The notes below the pieces were generated by a model. That model was not told where the DNA came from. It did no database searches and saw only the letters and a program-made list of their open reading frames with translations. A stretch of 64,000 bases of DNA from Granulicella mallensis (lineage in GTDB: Bacteria > Acidobacteriota > Terriglobia > Terriglobales > Acidobacteriaceae). The stretch covers positions 57,557 through 121,556 of the forward strand of contig NZ_JACHIO010000020.1 in assembly GCF_014203225.1 (NCBI RefSeq). Reading direction: 5' to 3'. The stretch's first letter is position 1; the number at the start of each line of letters is the position of its first letter. This document shows, piece after piece, positions 34,756 through 43,903 of the stretch. Position numbers and translations under genes: made by a program.

Positions 34756-34860
34756 GGAATCCCCTTTAAAGCCGTGTCCCTCGTTACCGGCATAGACATC
34801 GCCGATAACGAGGGAGTTCCAACCAACTCTGACACAGCCTGCAACAAAGATCCAGGCAAG

Positions 34861-35334
34861 CTACTTTCCTGCCAGCGCATCCCTCTGGTTCCGCACATAG
34901 TCATGGGAAGTCAGCACATGCGCCTGCTGATCCACAAGCAAGCTGCGAATCGGCAACGGCAGCTCATGCTCTAACGCCTTCTTATAGGCATCCTTCGCTT
35001 CGTCTTCCCCCTTCTCGGCTGTTTCGAGCAGCGAATGATCGCCGCCACCCAGCTTCGCCTTCAGCTCGCCCCAGGAACGATGCAAGGCACCGGCCACGCT
35101 GCCTGACTCCTCGATATCCGCCATGCCCGCAAGATGCAACTGGCCCTCAAGTTCAGCACGGAAGCTCGCCCGCTTCAGACTCTCGGCGAGAAAATAACGT
35201 TTGAGGGTGGCATCTTTCAAGTGCTCTCCAATTTCGGCGAAGCCCTTTTGACCATCCTGCAGCGACTTGATCAAATCCAGAAGTACGCTCTCCATCTCCT
35301 GGTTCTTAGTCGATCCATCCAGCTTATTTGCCAT
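34861..35334 (-). CDS. PA2169 family four-helix-bundle protein (DUF2383)
   Basis: A 157-residue soluble helical protein. The first helix pair (VLLDLIKSLQDGQKGFAEIG then LKRYFLAESLKRASFRAELE) and later GSVAGALHRSWGELKAKL match the PA2169/DUF2383 ferritin-like family, often stress-induced and of unknown function. ATG 35334 has GAGG 6 nt upstream; an upstream in-frame start at 35442 would add 36 poorly conserved residues. It sits 105 bp upstream of the DoxX-family gene on the same strand, so joint expression is possible. Confidence 0.8.
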   Translation of the reverse strand: MANKLDGSTKNQEMESVLLDLIKSLQDGQKGFAEIGEHLKDATLKRYFLAESLKRASFRAELEGQLHLAGMADIEESGSVAGALHRSWGELKAKLGGGDHSLLETAEKGEDEAKDAYKKALEHELPLPIRSLLVDQQAHVLTSHDYVRNQRDALAGK

Positions 35335-35674
35335 AATGTCCTCGGTTGAGTGATTTAGACAGCGATCGGGGTCTGCCGGTTGTGCGCGATTCTCCTGCAC
35401 CGGCAGCAAGCGGGAGAAATCGCGAAAATCCCGCTCCCCCAATCCCTGTGTCGGGAATTGCTCTTTGCAGAGTTACGCAATCCCATTCACACCACTAGAT
35501 GCAGACCTCGCACCCCGCGTTAGCTCATGATTTTCATGATTAAGGGTTGCACGAGATTTCAAAAAATTTGGCAGCGGAAGAGCAGCCGTCAGGTAATGCC
35601 TGACACCAGCTTTAATCACGTGTCTTGTTCGCATTCCCACAGAATCGTCATCAACCACAGGTCTTGTTCACATC

Positions 35675-35913
35675 CCCACGGAATCGTCATCCTGAGCGAA
35701 GTAGCTCGCGCACTTTGCGAGCTACGCAGTCGAAGGACCCCGAAGGACTTGATCTCGCCCATGATGCTGGGACCTTTTCTAGCACGGACGTCCAGGCTCG
35801 AGTGCTTGAGGCAGAAAAGGTCCTAAGAGTATGGGCAAGATAAAGCCTCTCGGGTCCTTCGGCTCCGCGTCCCAAAGGCCGGGACGCTTCGCTCAGGATG
35901 ACGATTCCGTGGG
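35675..35913. repeat. Palindromic element with perfect 27-bp arms
   Basis: The arm at 35675-35701 (CCCACGGAATCGTCATCCTG plus AGCGAAG) is the exact complement of 35887-35913. The centre includes secondary pairings (AGCTCGCGCACTTTGCGAGCT, GGCTCCGCG...CGCGTC). Related partial text, GAATCGTCATC, also occurs at 35642. The whole 35335-35975 gap has no credible gene; an AGCGGGA/TCCCGCT hairpin lies at 35409-35433. Confidence 0.7.
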
Positions 35914-35975
35914 ATAAAACCAAAGCACTATGGAAATATCGATCTTCGTTTCGGACGAAAGCCGAACACTACCCG

Positions 35976-37112
35976 CTACTGCACAGAACCACCCACAACA
36001 GCCCCGAACAGCGTCAGCCACGCTTGCGGATTATGCCCGCTATGCTCAACACACTGCCGCGCAGCCGACGCATACTGAGGATCGAGCAGCGCTGCCAGCG
36101 TAAGCGTCTGCACCCCAGCAGCAGGGTCCCATTCGCCGGAGTAGCCTTTTTCGCCCGCCTTATCGCGTGCCGCATCGAAAGCAACGGTCGAGTGCACAAA
36201 CTCCATATGCTTCGTCTGGCCCACCGCATAGGGCACCAGCCAATCGACACCGTGAGCAATGTTCCTCCCACCGGCCCCCTCATGGAACCAGCTCTCGCCA
36301 TGCACCTTCGCCGACAATGCCGCCATCTGGAGCGGATCGAGATCATAGACCACATAGTGCAAAGCATCGCGCTTGTAGAAGTCTTCCACCGAGCCATCAG
36401 GGCGGATATTGCGCTTCACCTGTTCGCGGAAGACCGCCGCCGCCCGAGCCTCCAGTGCAGGATCGCCAGCCTCATAAGCCGCCATCACCGCAAGTTTCAC
36501 CCGATGGCTCGACCAGTTCCCCGTATCCTTCTGGCCGTTCTTCTCCATCCAGTCGATATAGCCCGCGGCCATCGCCTTCCAAAGAGCGGCGGTCTGCTCT
36601 TCTGTCTTTGGCGAAAGATTGCCCCGGGTGAGGTCATAGGCCAACATCCACTTGTCCAGGTTCGTCTCATCGATCGGGTTCAGGCTCACGCGATAGACCG
36701 CCGTCCAGGCGCCGAGATAGCAGTCCTCCGCCGCAAGATACTTCTTGTCGCCAGTCAGGCGATACGCCAGCCCGAGAGCCAGCATCCCATCCCAGTCCTT
36801 CTCCGCCGCAACGCTCTCGTCGCGAATCCCATGATGCGGCAGCGTTCCCTCGGTGTGGATGCGAGCCATGGGATGGGGCGTCTCGCTGAGGAACGTCGTG
36901 GCCATGCGCACAACGCTGCGGCCAGTCTCTGTCTCCGCCTGCGCCTTTAACCCCGCCAGGCTCTCCGGCGGAAAGATCGCCCACGAAGCGCCATGCCCAG
37001 AGACCGTCGGGGGCAGTTGCTGCCCGCAGGGAGCCTCTGCCCTGGTTGGCCGGGCGGAACCAGCCGTAAAACCCATCACAAGCGTCAATCCGAGCCAAAA
37101 ACCTCGTACCAT
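35976..37112 (-). CDS. Alginate-lyase-family (PL5-like) secreted protein
   Basis: A 378-residue exported protein. The signal peptide is residues 1-27 (MVRGFWLGLTLVMGFTAGSA then RPTRAEA). The all-helical core matches the alginate lyase superfamily (PF05426-like): NPIDETNLDKWMLAYDL, NWSSHRVKLAVMAAY (where PL5 enzymes have NNHSYW), and RDALHYVVYDLDPLQMAAL (PL5: RALHYH...PL). The H of NWSSHR and the ALHY motif are retained, so a polyuronate or related substrate is possible. ATG 37112 has AGGAG 8 nt upstream; an upstream frame to 37154 lacks support. No other polyuronate genes are nearby. Confidence 0.7.
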   Translation of the reverse strand: MVRGFWLGLTLVMGFTAGSARPTRAEAPCGQQLPPTVSGHGASWAIFPPESLAGLKAQAETETGRSVVRMATTFLSETPHPMARIHTEGTLPHHGIRDESVAAEKDWDGMLALGLAYRLTGDKKYLAAEDCYLGAWTAVYRVSLNPIDETNLDKWMLAYDLTRGNLSPKTEEQTAALWKAMAAGYIDWMEKNGQKDTGNWSSHRVKLAVMAAYEAGDPALEARAAAVFREQVKRNIRPDGSVEDFYKRDALHYVVYDLDPLQMAALSAKVHGESWFHEGAGGRNIAHGVDWLVPYAVGQTKHMEFVHSTVAFDAARDKAGEKGYSGEWDPAAGVQTLTLAALLDPQYASAARQCVEHSGHNPQAWLTLFGAVVGGSVQ

Positions 37113-37314
37113 AAGCAGTCTCCTGTCAAACGCTTCCATCCTAACGTTTTGCACCTACCCGTCACCACTATGGTTCCACCCCCAGCCTCTGCGCACCGCA
37201 CAGCGCACTATGGAACAATAAAAGTGCTCTGGTGGTTCCAGGTCTCGTTGTCCCCGTCCATGCGCCGAGGTCTGGCACCGGCAGGCGAACGTGATCGTGT
37301 GCGTCCATCCACCT

Positions 37315-40059
37315 ATGAAGCCTCAGAGACTCGTTTATTCGCCCACACGTAGCCGCCGTCTCAACGAGATGCTAGGCCTCGTCGTCCTGGTCGCCGCCGG
37401 CCTCCTCCTCCTCTCGCTCCTCAGCTACACGCCCACCGATCCCTCGTTTAACACCGTGAGCGGAGCCACCGGGCCCCATTCGGCGCACAACTGGACCGGC
37501 CTGATCGGCGCGTACGTCTCCGACGTTCTGCTTCAGACGCTCGGCATCTCCGTGCTCTTCCTGCCCCTGGTGATGATCCGGCTGGGCCTCTCGTGGATGC
37601 GCTCGCGCGCCGTCGGCTCGACGAAGGCCAAGGTCTTCGGGCTCGCGTTGTGGCTGATGTTCGCCCCAGCATCTATCTATTTGTTGCCGGGCCATCTGCT
37701 CTGGAAACACACGCTGCCATTCTCCGGCGTAGTGGGCCGCCTGCTCTCCGATGGCCTGATCCAATTCGTGAATCTGCCCGGAACCATCATCCTCTGCGTC
37801 CTGATGGTCGCGTTCTCGCTCTACCTGACCACCACCTTCACGCTCGCGACAGCGCGCGAGTGGTTCACCTCGCACTTCGCGTTCATCCGCAACGCCAGCG
37901 AACGCTATACCGCGTGGAAGGAGAGCCGCAGAAAGAATGAGACCGAAGAGGCCGTCAGCGCCTATGAGACCAAGCGCGAGCGCGCCACCGCCAAGGCTCG
38001 CAGCCGTGCCGGGAAAGCCCCAGTAGCCGTCAGCGAGATTCAGCCGGCCAGCACCTCCCTGCTCTCCAGCTTCCTGGGCTGGTTTGGCCGCCGCAAAAAT
38101 CACGGCTCCGACCTTGCCGTAGACCCGAACGATCGCGACCGCGCCGACTTTGCCGCCGAAGCGCCCTCCATGTGGCAGACCATGCCGCGCACCATGGTCG
38201 ACGAGGTTCCCTTGACCGGCCTGAGCGCTGCCGCCGCTGCTGCTGCACCCTACGCCGCCCAGCTCGCCGCCGCGTCCACCCCCCTGCGCGCACCCGGCAG
38301 CGACCCTGATCTTCCCTACAACGGCAATCCGCCCGTCAGAAAGACCCAGGGACACGACGATGGCTGGCTGGATGCTCCTGAGCGCGGAGTGCCTATCTCC
38401 GCGAAGCCCTCGCTGGCCGCATTCGATATTCCCGAGCCACCACCGGCGCGCATCCCCACGCCACGCCCGCAGATGGTACAACCGCCGCTCCCGCCGATGC
38501 CCTCGCCCACACAGGACATCGCCGCGCAGAACATTGCCTTCGGCAAGCGCGCCGACGCGGACATGCGCGCCGTTGCCATGACCACCAAATCGATCCGCGG
38601 CTACAAGCTGCCACCCAGCTCCCTGCTGTATCGCAGCGAGGAGCAGGCGCAGGTGCGCGAGGACGAACTCCGCCAGGAGGCCCGCACCCTGGTCGAAAAA
38701 TGCGCCGAGTTCGGCGTCGACGGCAACGTCGAACAGATCAACCCCGGCCCCGTCGTTACGACCTTCGAGTTCCGTCCCGACGCCGGTGTGAAGTACTCGC
38801 GCGTCACCGGCCTGGCTGACGATCTCTGCCTCGCCATGGCCGCCGAATCCATCCTCATCGAGCGCATGCCGGGCAAGTCCACCGTCGGCATCCAGGTCCC
38901 GAACCACAATCGCGAGACCATTTGGCTGCGCGATGTCGTCGAGTGCGAGAGCTTCGCGCAGTCGAAGTCGAAGCTCCCCATCGCTCTGGGCAAGGACATC
39001 AGCGGCCGCATCGTCACCGGCGATCTGGCCAGCATGCCGCACGTGCTCATCGCCGGCTCAACCGGCTCCGGTAAATCGGTCGCCATCAACGCGATGATCA
39101 TGAGCGTGCTCTTCAAGTCCACACCCGAGCAGGTGCGCATGATCATGGTCGATCCCAAGCGCGTCGAGCTCGGAATGTACGAAGGCATCCCGCACCTCTT
39201 CACACCCATCATCACCGAGGCCAAGCTCGCGGCCAACGCCCTCAGAAACGCCGTGCGTGAGATGGAGCGGCGGCTCAAGCTCCTCGCCGCCAACCACGTC
39301 CGCAACATCGACCAGTTCAACAAGCTCTTCGACCACGGCAGCGACTACCTCTTTGAGGACGTAAACCAGGAGCCGCTACCCTACATCATGATCATCATCG
39401 ACGAGCTCGCCGATCTGATGATGCTCGACCGCGCCAACGTGGAAGAGGCGATCACCCGTCTGGCCCAGATGGCTCGCGCCGTCGGCATTCACCTCGTGCT
39501 CGCGACGCAGCGTCCTTCCGTGGACGTCATCACCGGCCTGATTAAGGCGAACGTCCCGACCCGCATGAGCTTCCGCCTCGCCACCAAGGTGGACTCGCGC
39601 ACCATCATCGACTCCAACGGCGCGGAAAGCCTGCTGGGACGAGGCGATATGCTCTTCCTGCCTCCCGGAACCTCGCGTCTGCAACGTGTCCATGCACCGT
39701 TCGTCACGGAGAAGGAGATCTCCGCCGTCACCGAGTTCTGGAAGGCACAGGGTACAGCCGAGTACGTCGAAGGCTTCCTCGAAGGACCGAAGGACGAGAA
39801 GGGCTCCGATGGCGGAAGCGCGAACGACGGCGAGGACAACGACCCCATGTTCGACGATGCCGTGCGGCTGGTCTTCGAGTTCGGAAAGGCTTCGACCTCG
39901 CTGCTGCAGCGCAGGCTCCGCATCGGCTACGGTCGCGCGGCTCATCTGATCGACATGATGGAGCGCGACGGCCTAGTAGGCCCAGCCGACGGATCGAAGC
40001 CCCGCGAGATCCTCAAGTCACCCGGCTACTTCGCCGAGGTAGACGCAGCATCACGGTAA
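37315..40059 (+). CDS. ftsK: DNA translocase FtsK
   Basis: A 914-residue cell-division motor. Four to five membrane helices fill residues about 15-180 (LGLVVLVAAGLLLLSLLSY and others). A charged, then Pro/Ala-rich linker (about 200-440) leads to the alpha/beta translocase: Walker A in AGSTGSGKSVAIN, Walker B in IMIIIDELADLMM, and ATQRPSVDVITG. The C-terminal gamma winged helix (DDAVRLVFEFGKASTSLLQR to MERDGLVGPADGSKPR) should read KOPS-type sites and activate XerCD at dif. ATG 37315 gives the standard N-terminus; GTG 37291 is in frame upstream. Confidence 0.96.
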   Translation: MKPQRLVYSPTRSRRLNEMLGLVVLVAAGLLLLSLLSYTPTDPSFNTVSGATGPHSAHNWTGLIGAYVSDVLLQTLGISVLFLPLVMIRLGLSWMRSRAVGSTKAKVFGLALWLMFAPASIYLLPGHLLWKHTLPFSGVVGRLLSDGLIQFVNLPGTIILCVLMVAFSLYLTTTFTLATAREWFTSHFAFIRNASERYTAWKESRRKNETEEAVSAYETKRERATAKARSRAGKAPVAVSEIQPASTSLLSSFLGWFGRRKNHGSDLAVDPNDRDRADFAAEAPSMWQTMPRTMVDEVPLTGLSAAAAAAAPYAAQLAAASTPLRAPGSDPDLPYNGNPPVRKTQGHDDGWLDAPERGVPISAKPSLAAFDIPEPPPARIPTPRPQMVQPPLPPMPSPTQDIAAQNIAFGKRADADMRAVAMTTKSIRGYKLPPSSLLYRSEEQAQVREDELRQEARTLVEKCAEFGVDGNVEQINPGPVVTTFEFRPDAGVKYSRVTGLADDLCLAMAAESILIERMPGKSTVGIQVPNHNRETIWLRDVVECESFAQSKSKLPIALGKDISGRIVTGDLASMPHVLIAGSTGSGKSVAINAMIMSVLFKSTPEQVRMIMVDPKRVELGMYEGIPHLFTPIITEAKLAANALRNAVREMERRLKLLAANHVRNIDQFNKLFDHGSDYLFEDVNQEPLPYIMIIIDELADLMMLDRANVEEAITRLAQMARAVGIHLVLATQRPSVDVITGLIKANVPTRMSFRLATKVDSRTIIDSNGAESLLGRGDMLFLPPGTSRLQRVHAPFVTEKEISAVTEFWKAQGTAEYVEGFLEGPKDEKGSDGGSANDGEDNDPMFDDAVRLVFEFGKASTSLLQRRLRIGYGRAAHLIDMMERDGLVGPADGSKPREILKSPGYFAEVDAASR

Positions 40060-40072
40060 GCGCCATAGAACC

Positions 40073-40298
40073 GGGTGCCCCATCCTCGACGCGCGCTTTT
40101 GCGCGGCAGGGTGGGGTATCGCGTATGCGACCGTCTTTAGCTTGTAGTAGCGACCGTGGCAAGGTGGAGAAAAGCGGTCGTTTTCCTACCCCAGACGATA
40201 CCCCCGACGCAGAGCGCGCTTCGAAGATCTGTGGGATTCGCTTAGCATCCATACCCCACCCTGCCGCGCAAAAAGCGCGCGTCGAGGATGGGGCACCC
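40073..40298. repeat. Palindromic element (226 bp) after ftsK
   Basis: GGGTGCCCCATCCTCGACGC at the left end is the complement of GCGTCGAGGATGGGGCACCC at the right end. Pairing continues through GCGCGCTTTT and the GCGCGGCAGGGTGGGGTAT block for about 45 bp. It starts 14 bp after the ftsK stop and may serve as transcription end for ftsK and the convergent TPR gene. Confidence 0.75.
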
Positions 40299-40328
40299 GC
40301 CCATAGTTCACGCTCCCAGAAGCACAGT

Positions 40329-41105
40329 CTATTTCGCACCCGCGCGACGCAACCACCGCAAAACATCCCCACGCACCCGCTCATACTTCGGCTCACCGGC
40401 AGCATAACGCGCCACCGTCCCATGGGCCTTGCTCGTATACCAGTTGAGAGCAAAATCCTTCACACTCAACCGGCTGCTCTGCTCTGTACCAATACGGACA
40501 TCCCCCGGCTTAAGCGCCTTCTGCGCAGCCTCGGCGGACTCCAGCGAAATATACTCCGCAGCCTTGCCATCGGGTGAAAAGTGCTCGAAGTTATACCGCG
40601 TCAGCGAGCGCCCCACCGGCTCGAAGTACTCGCGCACCACCCAGTGCTGCCCCTGCACCGTGAAGCTGTCGATCACATCGCTCTCGCGAGCGGAGATCCC
40701 CGGCGCATCCCGTTCGCGAGCCCCACGCAGCAGCGCGCGCTCGCGGTCGAACTCCTCCCACCGGGCCAGCGCCGCTTCCACGATGACCAGATTCTTGTGC
40801 GCATTCCACAGCTCCGGCTGCGCCGAGACGACGCGGCGATACGTCAGCTCGGCAGCCTCATACTCATGCAGCCCAAGCTCCGCGTCCCCTAATCCAAGTT
40901 GGGCCTCGACGTCGTCGTGATGCGTCTGCAGAAACGCCTCAAAGATCTTCTTGGCCTGCACGAACTGCTTCGCCGCCAACGCGCGCTTGCCTTCGACGAG
41001 AGCGCTCTGCGCAGGAGCGGCACTCATCTGTGCTGCTCCATGGGTGGGTGCCGCAACCGTTCCCGCCAGCATCATCGCTACCATCAACCGACCAACAACC
41101 TGCAT
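40329..41105 (-). CDS. Exported TPR-domain protein
   Basis: A 258-residue protein with a signal peptide (MQVVGRLMVAMMLAGTVAAP then THGAAQ). Residues about 30-130 hold two to three tetratricopeptide-like units (KRALAAKQFVQAKKIFEAFL, AQLGLGDAELGLHEYEAAEL, AHKNLVIVEAALARWEEF). The C-terminal half (VQGQHWVVREYFEPVG...) is not a family I recognise. ATG 41105 is better spaced from GAGGGA than ATG 41114. It lies 65 bp downstream of the DUF3999-like gene on the same strand. Probably periplasmic; function unknown. Confidence 0.65.
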   Translation of the reverse strand: MQVVGRLMVAMMLAGTVAAPTHGAAQMSAAPAQSALVEGKRALAAKQFVQAKKIFEAFLQTHHDDVEAQLGLGDAELGLHEYEAAELTYRRVVSAQPELWNAHKNLVIVEAALARWEEFDRERALLRGARERDAPGISARESDVIDSFTVQGQHWVVREYFEPVGRSLTRYNFEHFSPDGKAAEYISLESAEAAQKALKPGDVRIGTEQSSRLSVKDFALNWYTSKAHGTVARYAAGEPKYERVRGDVLRWLRRAGAK

Positions 41106-41170
41106 GCTTCTCATCCCTCAATTTGAATGACTCTTCGCACTACCACTCGTGAGCCTCGACACCTATGAGT

Positions 41171-42490
41171 CTATTTCTCTTCCCACCTTGATTGGCTATG
41201 CCTGCGGGTACTGCGCAGGGCAAAGCTGCCCAGGACGGCAATCCCCGCCAGAAGCACCACCCAAACCAGCTCGGGATGCCTCTCGATATAAGGCCGTCTG
41301 TCCACACGCGCGACAAAACCAGGATTCACCCGTTCCGCACCCAAAGTAGCCACAAGCGGCTTCTCGGCAGGGACGAACCAGCGCGCATAGTCATAGAGCG
41401 AGGCATGCAATATCGCATCGCCATACCTCAGGGTATAGGGAGCCTCGCTCACAGCAGTATCGAAGCAGATTCTGCGTTGCCGCATCTCCAATCGAACAGA
41501 CCGCAGAGGCAGCGGTTTCTCCCCATCTGCAACTGCAAGTTCCACCATTGCGCTGCTGCGGAGATTCGCTCCCAGCACGGCATCGACGCTCATCTCGCGG
41601 CTGTCGATCGGAGCACCGAACTGAGTGCCAGGCAACTTCACTCGCGAGATCTCTCCCTCGATCGCTTCAATCGACTCTCGATCCCTCGCAGCATGTGGAG
41701 TTGCCGTAATCCGAACCTCGCGCGCGAAGTTCCTGTCGAAGCCGGGGTCCAGCACGAACGAGGCGCGCTCTACCGGGACATGCGCGGGAATAGCAATCTT
41801 CGCGAGGGTCTCGTGACCGCGTTGCGAGATCGAATCCGTCTCGGCAACAGTCGTGTAGAGCGTCTGAGCCTCTCGGCTCGGCGGCACCCTCGCTCCCTTC
41901 ACAATGGCCGGGCCAAAATCAGCCCCCCGCGACCCCGGCGCAGGCGTCAGGTGCAGCTCTACGTGCAGCTCCGAAAACGTCGACTCCTGCAGCGGCAAGG
42001 TCGTCGAGCGCGACAGATGCTGCGCGCTGAGATCGAACAGCTCAAAGCTGCCCAGCTCTGTCCTCTTCCCAATGCCCTCCGCACCGGAGACATGCGCCGT
42101 AGCGAAAAAGTTCTGCGCCGCAAGATCGAGCACCACAGCCGTATAGGGCCGGGGCGGCATCACGATATCGAAACTCACCTCGCCCTTGCCACCGGCTACA
42201 TTGCGCACCTGGGCCGATTCATCCTCCGGGTGCTGCGGCTCACTCTCCGTCAGGGTGAAGGGGGTTTCCACCGTCGAATTCTTCGCATAAAGCCGCAGAT
42301 CATTCAGCGATTCGGTAGCGGCATGGGCAAACACGGTGGAATCCAGCGTCACGCAGGCCTGCCCCGAAGCGTCGCCCGGCAGATCCACCACGCGCTCATA
42401 GCGAAGGTGCTGCGGCTCCGCAACCGGGCCGGCGGAGACACTCGCCATCTGCAGGAGCAGCGTCGCCACCAGCGCGAGGAGTGTCTTCAT
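41171..42490 (-). CDS. DUF3999-like exported, membrane-anchored protein
   Basis: A 439-residue protein with a signal peptide (residues 1-20, MKTLLALVATLLLQMASVSA) and a single C-terminal helix (VWVVLLAGIAVLGSFALRS) followed by basic residues. The early pattern RYERVVDLPGDASGQACVTL and ESLNDLRLYAKNSTVETPFT (beta strands, then (L)xDLRxx) resembles DUF3999 proteins. It would be a large beta-rich periplasmic domain held by a C-terminal anchor. The partner could be the TPR protein just downstream. The function is unknown. Confidence 0.55.
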   Translation of the reverse strand: MKTLLALVATLLLQMASVSAGPVAEPQHLRYERVVDLPGDASGQACVTLDSTVFAHAATESLNDLRLYAKNSTVETPFTLTESEPQHPEDESAQVRNVAGGKGEVSFDIVMPPRPYTAVVLDLAAQNFFATAHVSGAEGIGKRTELGSFELFDLSAQHLSRSTTLPLQESTFSELHVELHLTPAPGSRGADFGPAIVKGARVPPSREAQTLYTTVAETDSISQRGHETLAKIAIPAHVPVERASFVLDPGFDRNFAREVRITATPHAARDRESIEAIEGEISRVKLPGTQFGAPIDSREMSVDAVLGANLRSSAMVELAVADGEKPLPLRSVRLEMRQRRICFDTAVSEAPYTLRYGDAILHASLYDYARWFVPAEKPLVATLGAERVNPGFVARVDRRPYIERHPELVWVVLLAGIAVLGSFALRSTRRHSQSRWEEK

Positions 42491-42615
42491 CGTGGCGACC
42501 GCCGCATGTCCTTCATGGCCCTTACTTTATCCTTCTCCGGCAATCCCGTGAAGCGTCTTTCCGGTTCGCGCATCCATACAATAAGAAAAACAGGAATGAG
42601 TGAAAAAACAACGAT

Positions 42616-43644
42616 ATGAGTGAAGCCCCCCACGACGTTCTCCCCGATGGCCTCCCCGATGACCTCGTAGACGTTCTCGTCATCGGCGCCGGTCCCACCG
42701 GCCTTGCCTGTGCCATCGCCGCGCAGAACGCCGGTCTGCGCGTTGTCCTCGTAGACAAGGGCTGCCTCACCAACTCGCTCTTCCACTACCCGGCACATAT
42801 GACCTTTTTCACCACGCCGGAGTTGCTCGAGATCGGCAATATGCCGTTTTCCTCCCCGAACCAGAAGCCTACGCGCTCGGAAGCCCTCGAGTACTATCGC
42901 AAGGTCGCCGAGCACTATCGGCTCGACATCCGGCAGTATCAGAACGTCGACCGCATCGGCGGCTCAGACGGCGATTTCACCGTGCACACGACCGATCAGT
43001 TCGGCCGCCAGCTCACGCACCGTGCACGCAAGTTGATCGTGTCCACGGGATACTACGATCTCCCCAACTACCTCGGCATCCCCGGCGAAGACCTGCCCAA
43101 GGTAAAGCATTATTACCACGAGCCGCACCCCTTCTTCGCGCAGGACGTCCTGGTCATCGGCGGCAAGAACTCCGCGGCCATCGCGGCACTCGATCTCTGG
43201 CGGCATGGCGCTCGCGTCACGCTGGTGCATCGCGGCGCGGAGCTGCATCGCCACATCAAGTACTGGATCAAGCCCGACATCGAGAACCGCATCAAGAACG
43301 GCGAGATTACAGCGCACCTCTCGTCGACAGTCGGTGAGATCACCGAAGACGCCGTCACGCTGCTCACTCCAGGCGGCCCGAAGGTGATTCCCAACCAGTT
43401 TGTCTTCGCACTGACGGGCTATCACCCGGACTTCGGCTTCATCGAATCACTGGGCGTGCGGCTCGATAAATCCAACGCACGCTGCCCTATCTGCGACCCT
43501 GCAACGCACGAATCGAATGTGCCGGGAATCTATCTCGCGGGTGTCATCGTCGCGGGCGAACGCACCAACGAAATCTTCATCGAGAACGGCCGCTTCCACG
43601 GCGATCTGATCGCGAAGGATCTTGCTGCGAAGATGCAGCGGTAA
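42616..43644 (+). CDS. ypdA: YpdA family bacillithiol disulfide reductase
   Basis: A 342-residue FAD/NADPH-dependent reductase. Residues 18-50 hold the FAD Rossmann motif (VLVIGAGPTGLACAIAAQNA then GLRVVLVDKG). TNSLFHYPAHMTFFTTPELL is a strong YpdA signature, VLVIGGKNSAAIAALDLWRH is the NAD(P)H site, and a C-terminal GIYLAGVIVAGERTNEIFIE closes the FAD domain. YpdA reduces bacillithiol disulfide, so the organism likely makes bacillithiol, as known for Acidobacteria (inference). A strong terminator follows. Confidence 0.9.
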   Translation: MSEAPHDVLPDGLPDDLVDVLVIGAGPTGLACAIAAQNAGLRVVLVDKGCLTNSLFHYPAHMTFFTTPELLEIGNMPFSSPNQKPTRSEALEYYRKVAEHYRLDIRQYQNVDRIGGSDGDFTVHTTDQFGRQLTHRARKLIVSTGYYDLPNYLGIPGEDLPKVKHYYHEPHPFFAQDVLVIGGKNSAAIAALDLWRHGARVTLVHRGAELHRHIKYWIKPDIENRIKNGEITAHLSSTVGEITEDAVTLLTPGGPKVIPNQFVFALTGYHPDFGFIESLGVRLDKSNARCPICDPATHESNVPGIYLAGVIVAGERTNEIFIENGRFHGDLIAKDLAAKMQR

Positions 43645-43660
43645 GGCAGCTCAGCAACAG

Positions 43661-43705
43661 CAAGGGCAAGAACAGACCACCTCTGTTCTTGCCCTTGCTT
43701 TTCTT
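43661..43705 (+). terminator. Rho-independent terminator after ypdA
   Basis: CAAGGGCAAGAACAGA (43661-43676), a 5-nt loop and TCTGTTCTTGCCCTTG (43682-43697) form a perfect 16-bp stem followed by CTTTTCTTG. It lies 17 bp after the ypdA stop and overlaps the left end of repeat copy A2. Confidence 0.85.
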
Positions 43706-43887
43706 GTTGTCATTCCGAGCGGAGCGAGCGAACCTGCTTCCTCCCGTTTTTTGCCAGTGCTGCCACTAACGTTGTGCGCGAGCTCAAACTAAACCCCGGT
43801 TCTGCCCCATATTTTCCTGGTGATCGACCGAAGAACGGGAGACAGCAGATTCACTCGCTCCGCTCGGAATGACAACAAGAAAAGCAA
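43695..43887. repeat. Inverted-end element, copy A2 (193 bp)
   Basis: TTGCTTTTCTTGTTGTCATT at the left end and AATGACAACAAGAAAAGCAA at the right end are exact complements. Inner arms read CCGAGCGGAGCGAGCGAACC and the complementary CGCTCCGCTCGG block. The length is identical to copies at 8219 and 50353, but the central 85 bp differ. It lies between ypdA and a convergent ABC permease gene. Confidence 0.8.
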
Positions 43888-43903
43888 GAACAAAAACCAG
43901 CCG

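Noticed and set aside
37372..39042. 556-codon minus-strand frame across ftsK
   Set aside because: It is antisense to a well-conserved ftsK and low in complexity (Gly/Ala/Asp-rich).
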